Source of the DNA: Prevotella sp.
Lineage (GTDB): Bacteria; Bacteroidota; Bacteroidia; Bacteroidales; Bacteroidaceae
Reading direction: 5' to 3'
NCBI GenBank assembly: GCA_016281055.1
Contig: JAEEHW010000108.1
Span: 1 to 64,000 of the forward strand
Length of the DNA stretch: 64,000 nucleotides
A program made the translations under genes and the position numbers. This document shows positions 1-10,750 of the stretch, one piece after another (the stretch's first letter is position 1; every line of letters begins with the position of its first letter). The notes beneath the pieces were generated by a model. That model was not told the origin of the DNA and did no database searches. It saw only the letters and a program-made list of their open reading frames with translations.

Positions 1-103
1 CGTATAGCGTGCATAGGTAGCGAGTACCAGTAGCATCGGTAGCAGTGATAATCTGTGGCACGTCGTAATATTCGAGCGTGGCATTAAGTGTGAGCTGTCT
101 CAT
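1..103 (-). CDS. partial hypothetical protein (runs off left edge), MRQLTLNATLEYYDVPQIITATDATGTRYLCTLY...
   Basis: Open minus-strand frame from ATG at 103 to the window edge; too short to be in the ORF track. Confidence 0.45.
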   Translation of the reverse strand, partial: MRQLTLNATLEYYDVPQIITATDATGTRYLCTLY

Positions 104-193
104 AGTGCGAGCATATCATGACATTCTTTGTGTCAGTTAAAATCGTCGTTCGGTTAATGTCATCGCAGTTGTCTGCATCTTGATATTATGTTG

Positions 194-304
194 TTAACCA
201 TTCTTGACCAATGTGCGCTTGATCTCGAAGTATGCACCGTGGTAGGGATTGCCGTAATGCTCCTGCAAGTCGGCTATGGTCATGTCAAAACTGAGTGCGT
301 ACAT
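194..304 (-). pseudogene. VapD-like N-terminal fragment (36 aa: MYALSFDMTIADLQEHYGNPYHGAYFEIKRTLVKNG*)
   Basis: My translation of the minus strand matches the VapD N-terminal pattern MYAL.FD..I..L...YG.PY..AY....L...G, then stops. Confidence 0.55.
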
Positions 305-307
305 AGG

Positions 308-490
308 TTAATATGCTGGTTTGAACAGACATTCCTTCTCGAAGTAAATCTCTCCGTTGGGTGTCTCAGCCGAGATTACTGTGCCCACGAAAGGATTTGC
401 CTCCACTTCTATCACCGTGCCCTGAGTCCAGTCGCTCTTGTGCGTCACCTCGGGCGAAATCAATACGTTGTCACCTGTCTTCATGCTCAT
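308..490 (-). CDS. small hypothetical protein (60 aa)
   Basis: Minus ORF immediately upstream of the VapD-like fragment; TAACTTTGCA promoter-like -7 on the minus strand near 508-520. Confidence 0.6.
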   Translation of the reverse strand: MSMKTGDNVLISPEVTHKSDWTQGTVIEVEANPFVGTVISAETPNGEIYFEKECLFKPAY

Positions 491-700
491 AATCTTATTT
501 ATAGTTTGATATCAAGTGCAAAGTTACAACTTTTTTCTGAAATAATGATAATAATTGCAGATTTTTAATGCGGAAAGGTTAATATTCGGGTTCCGCAAGT
601 ATGGTAAAAGGAACGTTTTCGTTAAGCCAGATGACCAAAGCCAAACTTGTTTGAGCTTTGGCATGGCGAGAAAAGGTGCATGAATATGAACTAATGTATA

Positions 701-955
701 TTACTTTTCTAACTTCTGGAATAAGTCTTCAACCGAGTCGTATGTCGTAACTCGTCCGTTCTTTACGTCGTCCATCGCCTCACGGTAGCCGGCAGTCTTG
801 GTGATGTCGTACTCCTTCTTAGTAGCCCTCTTCACCTTTACCGAAGCTACGCCCTTGAGCATACTAATAGCCTTCTTGATATCCTTGAGCATCGACATGT
901 CCTCGATGTTCACCAGTATCTGCCCTTCTGCAGGAATTGTTGCTACGTTTGCCAT
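701..955 (-). CDS. small hypothetical protein, C-terminus resembles RelB-type antitoxin tails (84 aa)
   Basis: ORF; GYREAMDDVKNGRVTTYDSVEDLFQKLEK tail. Confidence 0.6.
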   Translation of the reverse strand: MANVATIPAEGQILVNIEDMSMLKDIKKAISMLKGVASVKVKRATKKEYDITKTAGYREAMDDVKNGRVTTYDSVEDLFQKLEK

Positions 956-1474
956 AATTATCTTCTTTATTTGTTTTTAATATGAGTCAGAACAGTGTTT
1001 CTGTTTCCCACTCAAATTTTTATAATGTTAACGTGAGTTCGACGAAAATAATTCATGCAAAATTAATGGGCATTAATGGGCATTAATGTTGAAAAGAAAA
1101 CACGAATCACCATGAATGTCCACGAAGGTTTAGCTCGACGAAGTCAATTATCATAAATATTTTATGTTTATCAAAATTCACCGAATTGACGTTAATGTTA
1201 TGATGATTTATGAGTGCAATGTATCGCACGATAGGAAAAGCAAGTGTCTGCAAAGCAGGCTCGCGGTCGCTATAGCGATTTCCTGAGTGCAAAGTTACAA
1301 CTTTTTTCCGAAACAATGATAATATTTGCAGAGATTTTACGTGATTATGTGTAGAAACCGGTAGGATAGGATATTTCTGATATTTCGCCTTCACAATTTT
1401 GTCGGCAAAAAAATGCAAACCAGAGAGAAAAGAATGACATGATAGCCGTTCAGGTGGAAAAGAAAAGGCATTTT

Positions 1475-1606
1475 TGGTGCTTCCAGATGTTAAAGCATAG
1501 CTTTTACTTTGTAATTAGATAGCTTTTACAGTGTAAAAGGTGCCCTTTTACAACGCAATATGATAGCTTTTTCACCATAAAAGCTATCATATTACATCGT
1601 GATTTT
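1475..1606. repeat. 22-bp-period degenerate tandem repeat, locus 1
   Basis: Units 1497-1518, 1519-1540, 1541-1562, 1563-1584 (ATAGCTTTTACAGTGTAAAAGG-like), weaker flanking units. Confidence 0.75.
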
Positions 1607-1748
1607 TAAACCCTCTCTTGAAAATCAACGAGTTACAACCTTCTTGAGATTTCGATAAAACCAACCAACCGTAAACTTTTTTGAAAAACAGCCCTCTATT
1701 TCGACTTAAAACAGGGTGCAGAATAGGACAATTTAGGTTTATAAAAAA

Positions 1749-1786
1749 GGGAGATATGCTGTTTTCCTGTGGCATATCTCCTTTTT
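1749..1786. terminator. intrinsic terminator-like hairpin
   Basis: GGAGATATGC...GCATATCTCC followed by TTTTT, A-run on the other side. Confidence 0.7.
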
Positions 1787-1963
1787 CTACATAATATGTT
1801 TATCTGTCCCAAATGCTGCTGCCACCGCCTTGGTCACTAAGGTCTAGCTCATCCTCGGCATCATTCCAGCCATTGGATTGCAGACCGGTTATACTCGATT
1901 GCAGAAGTTGTGTCACATACTGCAGCTCTATCTTCTCCATAGAGGGCTTCATATATGCTCGTT

Positions 1964-4900
1964 TCATTCTACTACCTCCTTTCTGCCATTATGGATATAC
2001 AGACCTTTCGCCGTCGGCTTTCCGTTGAGTCTGCGACCATTTAGGTCATACCAGCCATCGCTCTCTTTTTCAATTTTCAAATCTCCATTTTCAATTGAAA
2101 TGATGCCTGTTGCCTCATCGCTATCAAAGTTCAGAGAGGAAGCACACACCTTGGCTCCTGCGTTTCCCTTGATGTACGGCACCGAGAAGTACGCACGGCA
2201 CGAACGTATCTGACGGTCTATGCTGGAATAGTACAGAGTGTTAGCATCGCTCAGGAACAAGATGCTCTTGTCGTCTGCCGTCACGCTAACGGGCGAGTAG
2301 TTGCCTACCATCTCTACTATTTCCAATCCTGCGGTCGTGCTCTCCACAGCCTGAGCCGCTGTATTACTTATGGTAACGCCCTCGAACACAGGATTGCTGA
2401 TGTCGTAGTTCTCTTCGTTGCCCTCGTAGTCCGCAGCCTTCGTCCATTTTACTAAATACGGAACTCCGGCTTCTATCTCAGTTGCCGACTTGAACCACAG
2501 GTACAATGTACCATCCGCAGTGTCGAAACCGTTCTTCTCTGTCACGTCAAGCGTCATCAGCGTTGCACCTGCAAAGTTGCTATTTGCGGCAATCTGCTCC
2601 GCTGTCATGGCGAATGGCAGACAGATGGTGTTCCACTTTCCGTCCTTGTAGAGTGTGCGCCCCTGCAGGGTTACGTCGGCAACGTAACCGTTCACGCTTG
2701 TCAGGTCGTTGGCGGCATTGTCGTAGAACGTCACTGCCTCGGGTGCCACGTAGCATTTCCCGTCGAAGAGGATACCTTTCTCGTAGGCCGTCAGCACGGT
2801 GTACGATACGTCTGTCACTGCCGCGCCGAGGTTAGCAGGGGCAGTGGGGGCGATGTAAGCAAATGCACCCTGCGCCTCGTCAAGGGTCTGGGTGTAGTAG
2901 CAGTTGGTGATGGTGCCGCCATTGCGGGCGAAGGTGGCTCCGCTGCTGACGGCATTAGCGTCAGTCCGCGGTGCGTAGAGGCAGTTGATGATGGTGAGCG
3001 AACCCTTGTCTTTCCTCCAGCCCACGAAGCCACCGCATTTGGTGGTGGCATCCTTGCCTGTGCCGGTGCTGACTATCTTGCCGTCGAACACGCAGCCCTC
3101 GATGGTCAGGTGGGCGGAGTTACTGTCGCCCTTGACACCTACGAATCCACCGTGAGTGCCGTCACCGCTCTTACTGCTGCTAATGGTGGCACTCACACGG
3201 CAGTTGCGGATGGTGACAGTGCCGAACTGGTTGCCGACAATGCCGGCGGCGAACTGGGCAGAGGTTGCGATGGAGCCTTCAACGATGAGGTTCTCAATCA
3301 CACAGCCGCTCTCAGCGTTGCGGAAGGGCGCGGCGTAGTTCTCGGTGGCGTTGTAGTCGACGGTCAGCGTCTTGCCGTCGCCGTCGAAGGTGCCCTTGAA
3401 GTCGTGGCCGCTCGAGCCCGCCATACGGGTGACAGGGTCCTCCTCCGTACCGATATCGCCACCCAACTTCACGGTCTTGCCACTGAAGCGGTTGTATGTG
3501 TCGTTGTCCTGCAGGGCGTCGCAGAAGACGCTCCAGCCCGTAGCGGTCTTGATGGTGTACGAGCCGTCGCCATTGTCAGCGAAGTGGGCTGGGTCGGGGG
3601 TCCACTTAGCGTAGAGCATCACGTCTTCGTTGGGCATGGTGAACGTATAGGGGTTGGCTGAGCCGCTGAGAGTACCTGCGCTGGCGGTGTAACTGCTGAA
3701 TTTGTAGCCCTCGCAGCCCCCCCCGTGACTTATGCTGAGGTTCACTTGGTCGCCATTACCATAGTAGTACGCACTACCACATGTGATGCCATTGTTGTAG
3801 ACAGTTATACCACTGACATTATAAGTAGCAATACTACTTCCTATTGGACTGGCCTCACAAGTAGTAACATATGTATCACCAGCCAAAACACTGCGGACCT
3901 GTTTACCAGTAGTAGCAATCAAAGAAGAATTGGTCAGCGTGGGGGCGACGGTGTAGTAGCAATTGCTGACACTGGCTTTGGTTGATGAGTTGACGTTATG
4001 GATAGCAATGGGATGGAAACCATTATTAGCCGTTCCGGTGTAACTGCCCATAAAGAGGCAGTTGGTAATGGTGAGCGTGTTGCCGTCGCTCCAGCCCTGC
4101 ATGCCTCCAGCATAATCTCCACTATTACTCATCGTGCCGCTGAATACGCAACCCACAAGGTTCAGCGTAGATGAAAAACCGTGGCCCACGATGCCGCCCA
4201 TGTGACGGTTGCCACTGGTGGCAGGGACGCTCACGTTGACTGCCACATTGCAGTTTTCTATTGTATTCACACCGCTGCGGGCAAAGCCTACCAGTCCAGC
4301 AGTGTGGGTTGTTCCCGTAACGCTACCCATCACTGTTAGGTTCTTGATTGTGGCACCACTGATTTCGCGGAAGGGGGCGGTGCCCTGCGTAGCAGTTTCG
4401 TTGATGTTGACGGTCAGCGTTTTCTGGTTGCCATCAAAGGAACCGCAGAACTGATAATTGGCATCACCCACCATCTCTGTAATGCCACTGATATTATCTT
4501 TCAGTATGTAATATTTATCAAGCCTCTGGCCCAGACTGACATTCAAAGAGAATGTGCGCCAGTCGTTAAGGTTATATATCTCATAAGGGCTATTCTCTGT
4601 GCCATTTCCGTTCAATACCCCCAAAACATAGAACGAAGTACTCTTTGAGCCATAGTAGCCTTTGTTATTCACACCAGTGATAGTCAAAGTATAAATTCCA
4701 GCATCCTTCACTTGTGTGATTGTCTCATTTTGGCTATTCTTTATGCTAACGGTATAGCAATCGGAGTTGAGCGCTGTGCCATCGAACGTTACAGTGGGAG
4801 TGACACTAATGTTAGAGCCAGTATAATCATAGGGGCCAACACTGATGACTATGTCACCTCTATAATAATAATCTTCGTTATGGACAGTGATCTTTTTACA

Positions 4901-5758
4901 GAATTCCGATTGTGCCGAAGCGTAAGCTACTGTTGCTCCATCAACATCATGATCCTTTACTGCACCACCATAATTTCCTGTCACATTAACGTAGAAGTTA
5001 TTAATTACCGAAATAGCACCATTCTTAGAACCTAAAAAAACTCCTTCTCCCTTTTTTGACCATGTAGTTGATGAATAGCTGTTATTGATGTAACCATTTT
5101 TTACGATACAATTCTCTATCGTAAATACATCATTTACATTCATGCAATGACTTACTAAGGCTGCTAAACCTTCTGAACTGTAAGTATCTATGCGGAAATT
5201 ATCTATAATTAAGTCTTTAATCCACCCTGTTCCTTCTATAACGCCAAAAAAACCTACGTATGTGCCAGCTCCATGATTATCATTTCTATCAAGGTATAAC
5301 CCACTAATAGTATGACCGTTACCATTGAATTTTCCATTAAAGTAATATTTTATCATGCCAGCACCGTTATATCCTATAGGTTTCCAATAGTGTGCGCTCA
5401 AGTCGATGTTGGCTTGCAGCTCGACGGTGCGGGCACAGTAGTATTTATCGTTTTCGATCATTATATCGTGGTTCACGTTGTAGGCATAGAGCGCAAGTTC
5501 TTCTGCCGTCGAGATGTAGATAGTGTTGTGGTCCTCGCTCTCATTAAGGCTTGTTGCCTTGTAGTCCTCCCAGTTGCCCGATGGCGACTGCGCCCACGCT
5601 GTTATCGTCGTGAGCAGCATTACAAGCAACATCATGGCTGCTCGCCTTGTCATGTTTCTTACTGCGGCCTGCGCTGTGCCGAGCCGCTGCCATGCACCCC
5701 TAAGTGTTAGTAGTCCCAGATGTCTGGGGGGGACAAGTTTTGTTGTTCTTTGTGTCAT
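1964..5758 (-). CDS. secreted surface protein with GLUG-like repeats and Listeria-Bacteroides/InlB-B-type repeat
   Basis: Signal peptide (real start probably MTRRAAMMLLVMLL..., ~5653), repeated 'GGIVG...IENC', 'YTFTMPNEDVMLYAKW', C-terminal '...GWYDLNGRRLNGKPTAKGLYIHNGRKEVV' T9SS-like tail. Confidence 0.8.
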   Translation of the reverse strand: MTQRTTKLVPPRHLGLLTLRGAWQRLGTAQAAVRNMTRRAAMMLLVMLLTTITAWAQSPSGNWEDYKATSLNESEDHNTIYISTAEELALYAYNVNHDIMIENDKYYCARTVELQANIDLSAHYWKPIGYNGAGMIKYYFNGKFNGNGHTISGLYLDRNDNHGAGTYVGFFGVIEGTGWIKDLIIDNFRIDTYSSEGLAALVSHCMNVNDVFTIENCIVKNGYINNSYSSTTWSKKGEGVFLGSKNGAISVINNFYVNVTGNYGGAVKDHDVDGATVAYASAQSEFCKKITVHNEDYYYRGDIVISVGPYDYTGSNISVTPTVTFDGTALNSDCYTVSIKNSQNETITQVKDAGIYTLTITGVNNKGYYGSKSTSFYVLGVLNGNGTENSPYEIYNLNDWRTFSLNVSLGQRLDKYYILKDNISGITEMVGDANYQFCGSFDGNQKTLTVNINETATQGTAPFREISGATIKNLTVMGSVTGTTHTAGLVGFARSGVNTIENCNVAVNVSVPATSGNRHMGGIVGHGFSSTLNLVGCVFSGTMSNSGDYAGGMQGWSDGNTLTITNCLFMGSYTGTANNGFHPIAIHNVNSSTKASVSNCYYTVAPTLTNSSLIATTGKQVRSVLAGDTYVTTCEASPIGSSIATYNVSGITVYNNGITCGSAYYYGNGDQVNLSISHGGGCEGYKFSSYTASAGTLSGSANPYTFTMPNEDVMLYAKWTPDPAHFADNGDGSYTIKTATGWSVFCDALQDNDTYNRFSGKTVKLGGDIGTEEDPVTRMAGSSGHDFKGTFDGDGKTLTVDYNATENYAAPFRNAESGCVIENLIVEGSIATSAQFAAGIVGNQFGTVTIRNCRVSATISSSKSGDGTHGGFVGVKGDSNSAHLTIEGCVFDGKIVSTGTGKDATTKCGGFVGWRKDKGSLTIINCLYAPRTDANAVSSGATFARNGGTITNCYYTQTLDEAQGAFAYIAPTAPANLGAAVTDVSYTVLTAYEKGILFDGKCYVAPEAVTFYDNAANDLTSVNGYVADVTLQGRTLYKDGKWNTICLPFAMTAEQIAANSNFAGATLMTLDVTEKNGFDTADGTLYLWFKSATEIEAGVPYLVKWTKAADYEGNEENYDISNPVFEGVTISNTAAQAVESTTAGLEIVEMVGNYSPVSVTADDKSILFLSDANTLYYSSIDRQIRSCRAYFSVPYIKGNAGAKVCASSLNFDSDEATGIISIENGDLKIEKESDGWYDLNGRRLNGKPTAKGLYIHNGRKEVVE

Positions 5759-5932
5759 TGTTATGTTGTTTATTATCTGAAATTCCCGTTTATAAACATA
5801 TTCGTTGGTTAAAGACCTTTTTTGAAACTAATTATACTAATTAAAATTATTTTGGTTCACGAATTATCTTAACAATAGTTTTATGGTTTAACTCTTGATT
5901 TGTTATTCTCATCAACGTATAGCATACAAATG

Positions 5933-5981
5933 CGACAAGGCTCGTTCACATCTCACGAAGAGACATGAACGAGCCTTGTCG
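5933..5981. terminator. 16-bp perfect stem hairpin terminator downstream of prfC
   Basis: CGACAAGGCTCGTTCA / TGAACGAGCCTTGTCG. Confidence 0.75.
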
Positions 5982-6070
5982 TTGAAATCACCCCAATAAA
6001 TAGAGCCTATTAATATGCAATATATTACACATTTTTTTTATAATAATATGCAATCGCACGGAAAAAAATA

Positions 6071-7663
6071 TCAGAACTCGCTGGTGAAGTGGAACTTGAT
6101 ATGCTCAAAGTCCTGCTGAGCCATTGAGAGCACATAGCCGGAGTCGGCAAGGAAGACGTCGCGGCCGTCTTTGTCCTTCGCCATGTACTGGTATTTGCGC
6201 TTCTTGAAGTTTTCAAGTTGCTCCGCATCATCGCTTTCTACCCAGCATGCCTTATAGAGATGCACCGGTTCCCAGCGACACTTGGCGTTGTACTCGTTCT
6301 CCAGACGGTACTGTATGACCTCAAACTGCAACTGGCCTACGGTGCCCACGATGCGGCGGCCGTTGAACTGATTGACGAAAAGCTGTGCCACGCCCTCGTT
6401 CATAAGCTGCTCCAAACCCTTCTGGAACTGCTTTGCCTTCATCGGGTCGTCGTTCTCTATGTATTTGAACATCTCTGGCGAGAACGAAGGCAGTCCGCGG
6501 AAGTGCAGCTGCTCGCCCTCGGTAAGGGTATCGCCAATCTTGAAGATGCCGTTGTCTGGCAGACCTACGATGTCGCCAGCCCATGCCTCGTCGATGGTTT
6601 CCTTGCGCTGCGCCATGAACTGCGTTGGCGATGAGAAACGCACAGTCTTGCCCATGCCGACGTGCAGGTAGGGCTGGTTGCGCTGGAACTTGCCCGAGCA
6701 TACCTTACAGAAGGCTATGCAGGAGCGGTGGTTAGGGTCGATGTTGGCGGTAATCTTGAAGATGAAGCCGGTGAACTTTGCCTCGTCAGGGCTCACCATG
6801 CGCTCCTCTGCCTTGGTAGGACGTGGGGATGGGGCTATCTCTACGAAGCAGTCGAGGAGCTCCTGCACACCGAAGTTATTGAGGGCGGAACCGAAGAATA
6901 CCGGTGCCACCTCGGCAGTGCGGTAGGTCTCGACGTCAAACTCTGGATATACGCCGCTGACAAGTTCGAGGTCGTCACGCAACTGCTGTGCATCGTCCTC
7001 ACCCACCTGGGCATCGAGCTCGCTCGATGCGATGTCAACGGCTACCTTCTCGGTGACGCGCTGCTTGTCAGGGGTGAAGAGGTTGAGCTGCTGCTCATAT
7101 ATATTATATACGCCCTTGAACTTTACGCCCTGGTTGATAGGCCAAGACAATGGGCGCACCTTTATCTGCAGCTCCTGCTCCAGTTCGTCGAGCAGGTCGA
7201 AGGGGTCGCGGCCCTCACGGTCCATCTTGTTGATGAATATGATGACAGGGGTGTTGCGCATGCGGCACACCTCCATGAGTTTGCGTGTCTGTGCCTCCAC
7301 GCCCTTGGCACCGTCAACGACGATGATGGCAGAATCGACAGCCGTCAGCGTACGGTAGGTATCCTCGGCGAAGTCCTGGTGACCAGGAGTATCGAGGATG
7401 TTTACCTTGTAAACCACGTCGGCAGATGCCGTCGGTGGTGTGTAGTCAAACTCCATCACGGAGGTTGACACCGAGATACCGCGCTGCTTCTCTATGTCCA
7501 TCCAGTCGGATGTGGCGGTCTTGCGTATCTTGTTAGACTTCACTGCTCCGGCAACCTGTATCTGTCCGCCGAAAAGGAGAAATTTCTCTGTCAGCGTTGT
7601 CTTACCTGCGTCAGGGTGTGATATGATGGCGAACGTTCGCCTGCGTTCTATTTCCTGATTCAT
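6071..7663 (-). CDS. prfC: peptide chain release factor 3 (RF3)
   Basis: GTPase: [44 protein letters not shown]; 530 aa. Confidence 0.96.
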   Translation of the reverse strand: MNQEIERRRTFAIISHPDAGKTTLTEKFLLFGGQIQVAGAVKSNKIRKTATSDWMDIEKQRGISVSTSVMEFDYTPPTASADVVYKVNILDTPGHQDFAEDTYRTLTAVDSAIIVVDGAKGVEAQTRKLMEVCRMRNTPVIIFINKMDREGRDPFDLLDELEQELQIKVRPLSWPINQGVKFKGVYNIYEQQLNLFTPDKQRVTEKVAVDIASSELDAQVGEDDAQQLRDDLELVSGVYPEFDVETYRTAEVAPVFFGSALNNFGVQELLDCFVEIAPSPRPTKAEERMVSPDEAKFTGFIFKITANIDPNHRSCIAFCKVCSGKFQRNQPYLHVGMGKTVRFSSPTQFMAQRKETIDEAWAGDIVGLPDNGIFKIGDTLTEGEQLHFRGLPSFSPEMFKYIENDDPMKAKQFQKGLEQLMNEGVAQLFVNQFNGRRIVGTVGQLQFEVIQYRLENEYNAKCRWEPVHLYKACWVESDDAEQLENFKKRKYQYMAKDKDGRDVFLADSGYVLSMAQQDFEHIKFHFTSEF

Positions 7664-8208
7664 TCGTCTTCAAATTTTAATCCTTCTTCTTTGTCTTTCT
7701 TGTAATAGTCGGAGAGCATACCGAGGAATGTGGTAATCTCCTTGACTGCAGCCTCGGTGCTTGCGCTCACCTCTTTCTGCTGCAATCGCAGCATCATCAC
7801 GCCATACAGGGCATTGAGGCAGGTCTCTATCTCCCCTATCTCCTTGCTGCCCTTGCTGCGCAGTTCCACAATGAAGGGCAACACCTTGTAATATTCTGCA
7901 CTGTAGAACGGGAACTTGGGCGACTGCATCAGCATTTCATGCAGCTCAGTCATCTGCTGCGTCACTATCTGCAGAATCTGTATATGTCCCTGCTGTGTCT
8001 TGCCCTCCTCGCGCATCATGCGGATGAGGTTGCCATACCAGTCAATCATCTCGTCGCGCTGCTCGTCAGTGAGTTCGAAGCGTGAGATATACTCACGGCG
8101 CAACAGTGAGAGGTCAAGGCCGTAGGCACGTATGATGTCCTCCACCTGCCACATATACAGCAGGTACTCGGCAATGTTCGTCTTACGAAGTTCTTGTGAA
8201 ATAAACAT
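7660..8208 (-). CDS. DUF4924-type hypothetical protein
   Basis: 182 aa, ATGA overlap with prfC, Bacteroidota-conserved style. Confidence 0.75.
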   Translation of the reverse strand: MFISQELRKTNIAEYLLYMWQVEDIIRAYGLDLSLLRREYISRFELTDEQRDEMIDWYGNLIRMMREEGKTQQGHIQILQIVTQQMTELHEMLMQSPKFPFYSAEYYKVLPFIVELRSKGSKEIGEIETCLNALYGVMMLRLQQKEVSASTEAAVKEITTFLGMLSDYYKKDKEEGLKFEDE

Positions 8209-8876
8209 TAGTATATTGAAAACAGATTAAACGCTGTTCCGATAAAGATGGCAAACGAAAACACCATAACTATCGTACCTATTATGCGATTGATGATGAC
8301 GATGGTGTCCATCGAGAAAAACTCGCGCACCTTATCTACCAGCCATGTCAGTCCGTACCACCACAGGAGAGCGCCACCCACAATGCTCAGATAGCCCAGT
8401 GACATCTCTACGGGATGGTTGGGAATAACGAAGGCAAACTGTGCAAACGTGGCGAGGAAGAGGAATATTATCAAGGGGTTGGACACGGTGACGAGAAACG
8501 CTGTCACGAAATTATGAAGCAGCGTGCCCTTCTGGTTTTTCTTGCTCTCATGCACCTTCTTGCGCGGGTCGCTCTTGAAACAGTACCATCCGAAGCAGAA
8601 CAGCAGTATGCTGCCGAATATCTGCAAGAAAAACTTATTCTGTGGTTCGTCAATGAGTTCCATGACGAAACTCATGCCGAAACCTGTCAGCAAGGCATAG
8701 AACAAATCACTGGCGGCAGCGCCCAGTCCAGTGACGAAGCCAAACCATCGACCTTTGTTCAGCGTGCGCTGCACACACAGCACACCGACGGGACCCATCG
8801 GCGCAGAGCAGATGATTCCCACTATCATTCCCTTTACTATTATATCGAGGAAGTTGAACGGAAGTGTAAACGGCAC
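8208..8876 (-). CDS. LysE-family amino acid exporter/translocator
   Basis: MIVGIICSAPMGPVGVLCVQRTLNKGRWFGFVTGLGAAASDLFYA motif, multi-TM. Confidence 0.88.
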   Translation of the reverse strand: MPFTLPFNFLDIIVKGMIVGIICSAPMGPVGVLCVQRTLNKGRWFGFVTGLGAAASDLFYALLTGFGMSFVMELIDEPQNKFFLQIFGSILLFCFGWYCFKSDPRKKVHESKKNQKGTLLHNFVTAFLVTVSNPLIIFLFLATFAQFAFVIPNHPVEMSLGYLSIVGGALLWWYGLTWLVDKVREFFSMDTIVIINRIIGTIVMVFSFAIFIGTAFNLFSIY

Positions 8877-9000
8877 TTTTTTATATCAATATTAAATTAC
8901 AAATTGACTGCAAAGTTACTCATTTTTTATGAATTACACAAACTTTTAACCCTACAATCTCGAACATTCCTGTTTTTAATCCTGAATATCTCCCACCGTC

Positions 9001-10725
9001 CTACCCTAAGCAAACGTCACAATGGCCACAGTCGCACTCCGTTTTTTCTCCGAAATACTCCATCAACATACGTTCACGACATGTGTTGTCATTGGTGATA
9101 TAGGCAATCACTTTGCTAATGCGTTCGCCAAGACGCTCTTGCATGGTTTCATACACGCTGCGTGTTATCCTCAATCTGCTTGACTCCACTCGCTGCACAA
9201 GATATGTGATGGACGGCAGACGTCTGGGAGGTACATATTTTATTATACGTTTCTGCGCCAGCGATTTCAAAACGGCATGCAACTCATCATCCCCAAGGCG
9301 GGCACGCCGTTCCACCAGTCCCTTGTCTATATATGTCAAGTCTGCAAACAAGGTGCCGTAATGCCTCAACAGCACATTCAAAACACTATCCTCCTCTTTC
9401 GTAAGATGGTGTATGTCATACAAATCTTCACGCATAACCGTTATCATGACACGTATGCGGTTTTCAGGTTCAAAGTCAACGTCAACATATCCTGCATTCT
9501 GCAATATCTGCAATGCGCTCTCAAGGTGAGCAGGATAATGCTTGAAGCGACGACAAAACTCCATCTCGTTAAAATCGTAATGTAATCCCTCTCCGCTGTC
9601 AACTGCCAGTTCAAAGAAATATGCGAGCTGGTCGTACACCTTTCTTATATAATCCTTGGGAGGAAAAGCTACTGTTACTCTCCGTGAGAGCGTGGTAACA
9701 TCGGAACCGTTGCACAGCAATACTGCATACGCACGCTTACCATCGCGTCCCGCCCTGCCTGCTTCTTGGAAATATGCCTCAAGCGAATCGGGACAGTCAA
9801 CGTGTATCACCAGCCTGACATTAGGTTTGTCGATGCCCATGCCAAAGGCGTTGGTTGCCACCATCACGCGCACCTCGTCATTCTGCCAGTGCTCCTGACG
9901 CTGTTCCTTTATCGACGTGTCAAGGCCTGCATGATAAAACGTAGCCTTCACACCCTCCGCGTTTATCTTCTCTGCATACTCTTTCGTTTTCTCACGGTTG
10001 CGTGTATAGACTATGACACTGCCTTTCACCGAGGATATGATATGCATCATCTCTCGAAACTTGTCATCTGTGTCTCTCACCACATAGGAGAGGTTTTCCC
10101 GGCGGAAACTCATGGTGAACACCTGCGGTACCATATCGTTATGCCTGCCGAACTCCAATTTATCCTGTATATCCTCTGCCACCTGTCTCGTGGCTGTGGC
10201 TGTCAGTGCCAGCACCGGCACGTTACCCAGTATCTCCCTCAGGCGGTTTATCTGCAGATATGACGGTCGGAAATCATAGCCCCACTGCGATATACAGTGA
10301 GCCTCGTCAACAGTGACGAAACATACTTTCATATAATGCAGCTTGGCTAAAAAGAGTTGGTTAGACAACCGCTCCGGCGAAACATAAAGAAACTTGACGG
10401 CACCAAATATGGCATTGTCCAATATGCGCTGCACATCAGCACGAGACACACCGGTGTATATAGCCTCAGCCTTGATGCCACGTTCTTTAAGATGCTGCAC
10501 CTGGTCTTTCATCAGTGCCACTAACGGCGACACGACTATGCACACCCCGTCCATAGTCAGTGCCGGCACCTGAAACGTGATGCTCTTGCCGCCACCTGTA
10601 GGCATCAGCCCCAAAGTGTCGTGAGCGCCACCTATACTGCGTATGATGTCGAGTTGTATGCTACGAAAACTGTCGTAGCCGAAATATTGGCGCAGTACCC
10701 GAAGATATACATTATCGTCATTCAC
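9001..10725 (-). CDS. recQ: RecQ-like ATP-dependent DNA helicase
   Basis: FGYDSFRSIQLDIIRSI, PTGGGKSITFQVPAL, DEAHCISQWGYDFRPSY, QEAGRAGRDGK, C-terminal Cys cluster. Confidence 0.93.
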   Translation of the reverse strand: MNDDNVYLRVLRQYFGYDSFRSIQLDIIRSIGGAHDTLGLMPTGGGKSITFQVPALTMDGVCIVVSPLVALMKDQVQHLKERGIKAEAIYTGVSRADVQRILDNAIFGAVKFLYVSPERLSNQLFLAKLHYMKVCFVTVDEAHCISQWGYDFRPSYLQINRLREILGNVPVLALTATATRQVAEDIQDKLEFGRHNDMVPQVFTMSFRRENLSYVVRDTDDKFREMMHIISSVKGSVIVYTRNREKTKEYAEKINAEGVKATFYHAGLDTSIKEQRQEHWQNDEVRVMVATNAFGMGIDKPNVRLVIHVDCPDSLEAYFQEAGRAGRDGKRAYAVLLCNGSDVTTLSRRVTVAFPPKDYIRKVYDQLAYFFELAVDSGEGLHYDFNEMEFCRRFKHYPAHLESALQILQNAGYVDVDFEPENRIRVMITVMREDLYDIHHLTKEEDSVLNVLLRHYGTLFADLTYIDKGLVERRARLGDDELHAVLKSLAQKRIIKYVPPRRLPSITYLVQRVESSRLRITRSVYETMQERLGERISKVIAYITNDNTCRERMLMEYFGEKTECDCGHCDVCLG

Positions 10726-10750
10726 CCTTGCCTGTCTTGTATGTTAGCGG

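Noticed and set aside
188-568. 126-aa plus-strand ORF
   Set aside because: Opposite to the VapD-like fragment and the 308-490 gene, which have better family signatures
3110-3661. 183-aa plus-strand ORF
   Set aside because: Antisense to the GLUG-repeat surface gene
6662-7468. 268-aa plus-strand ORF
   Set aside because: Antisense to prfC, a shadow ORF
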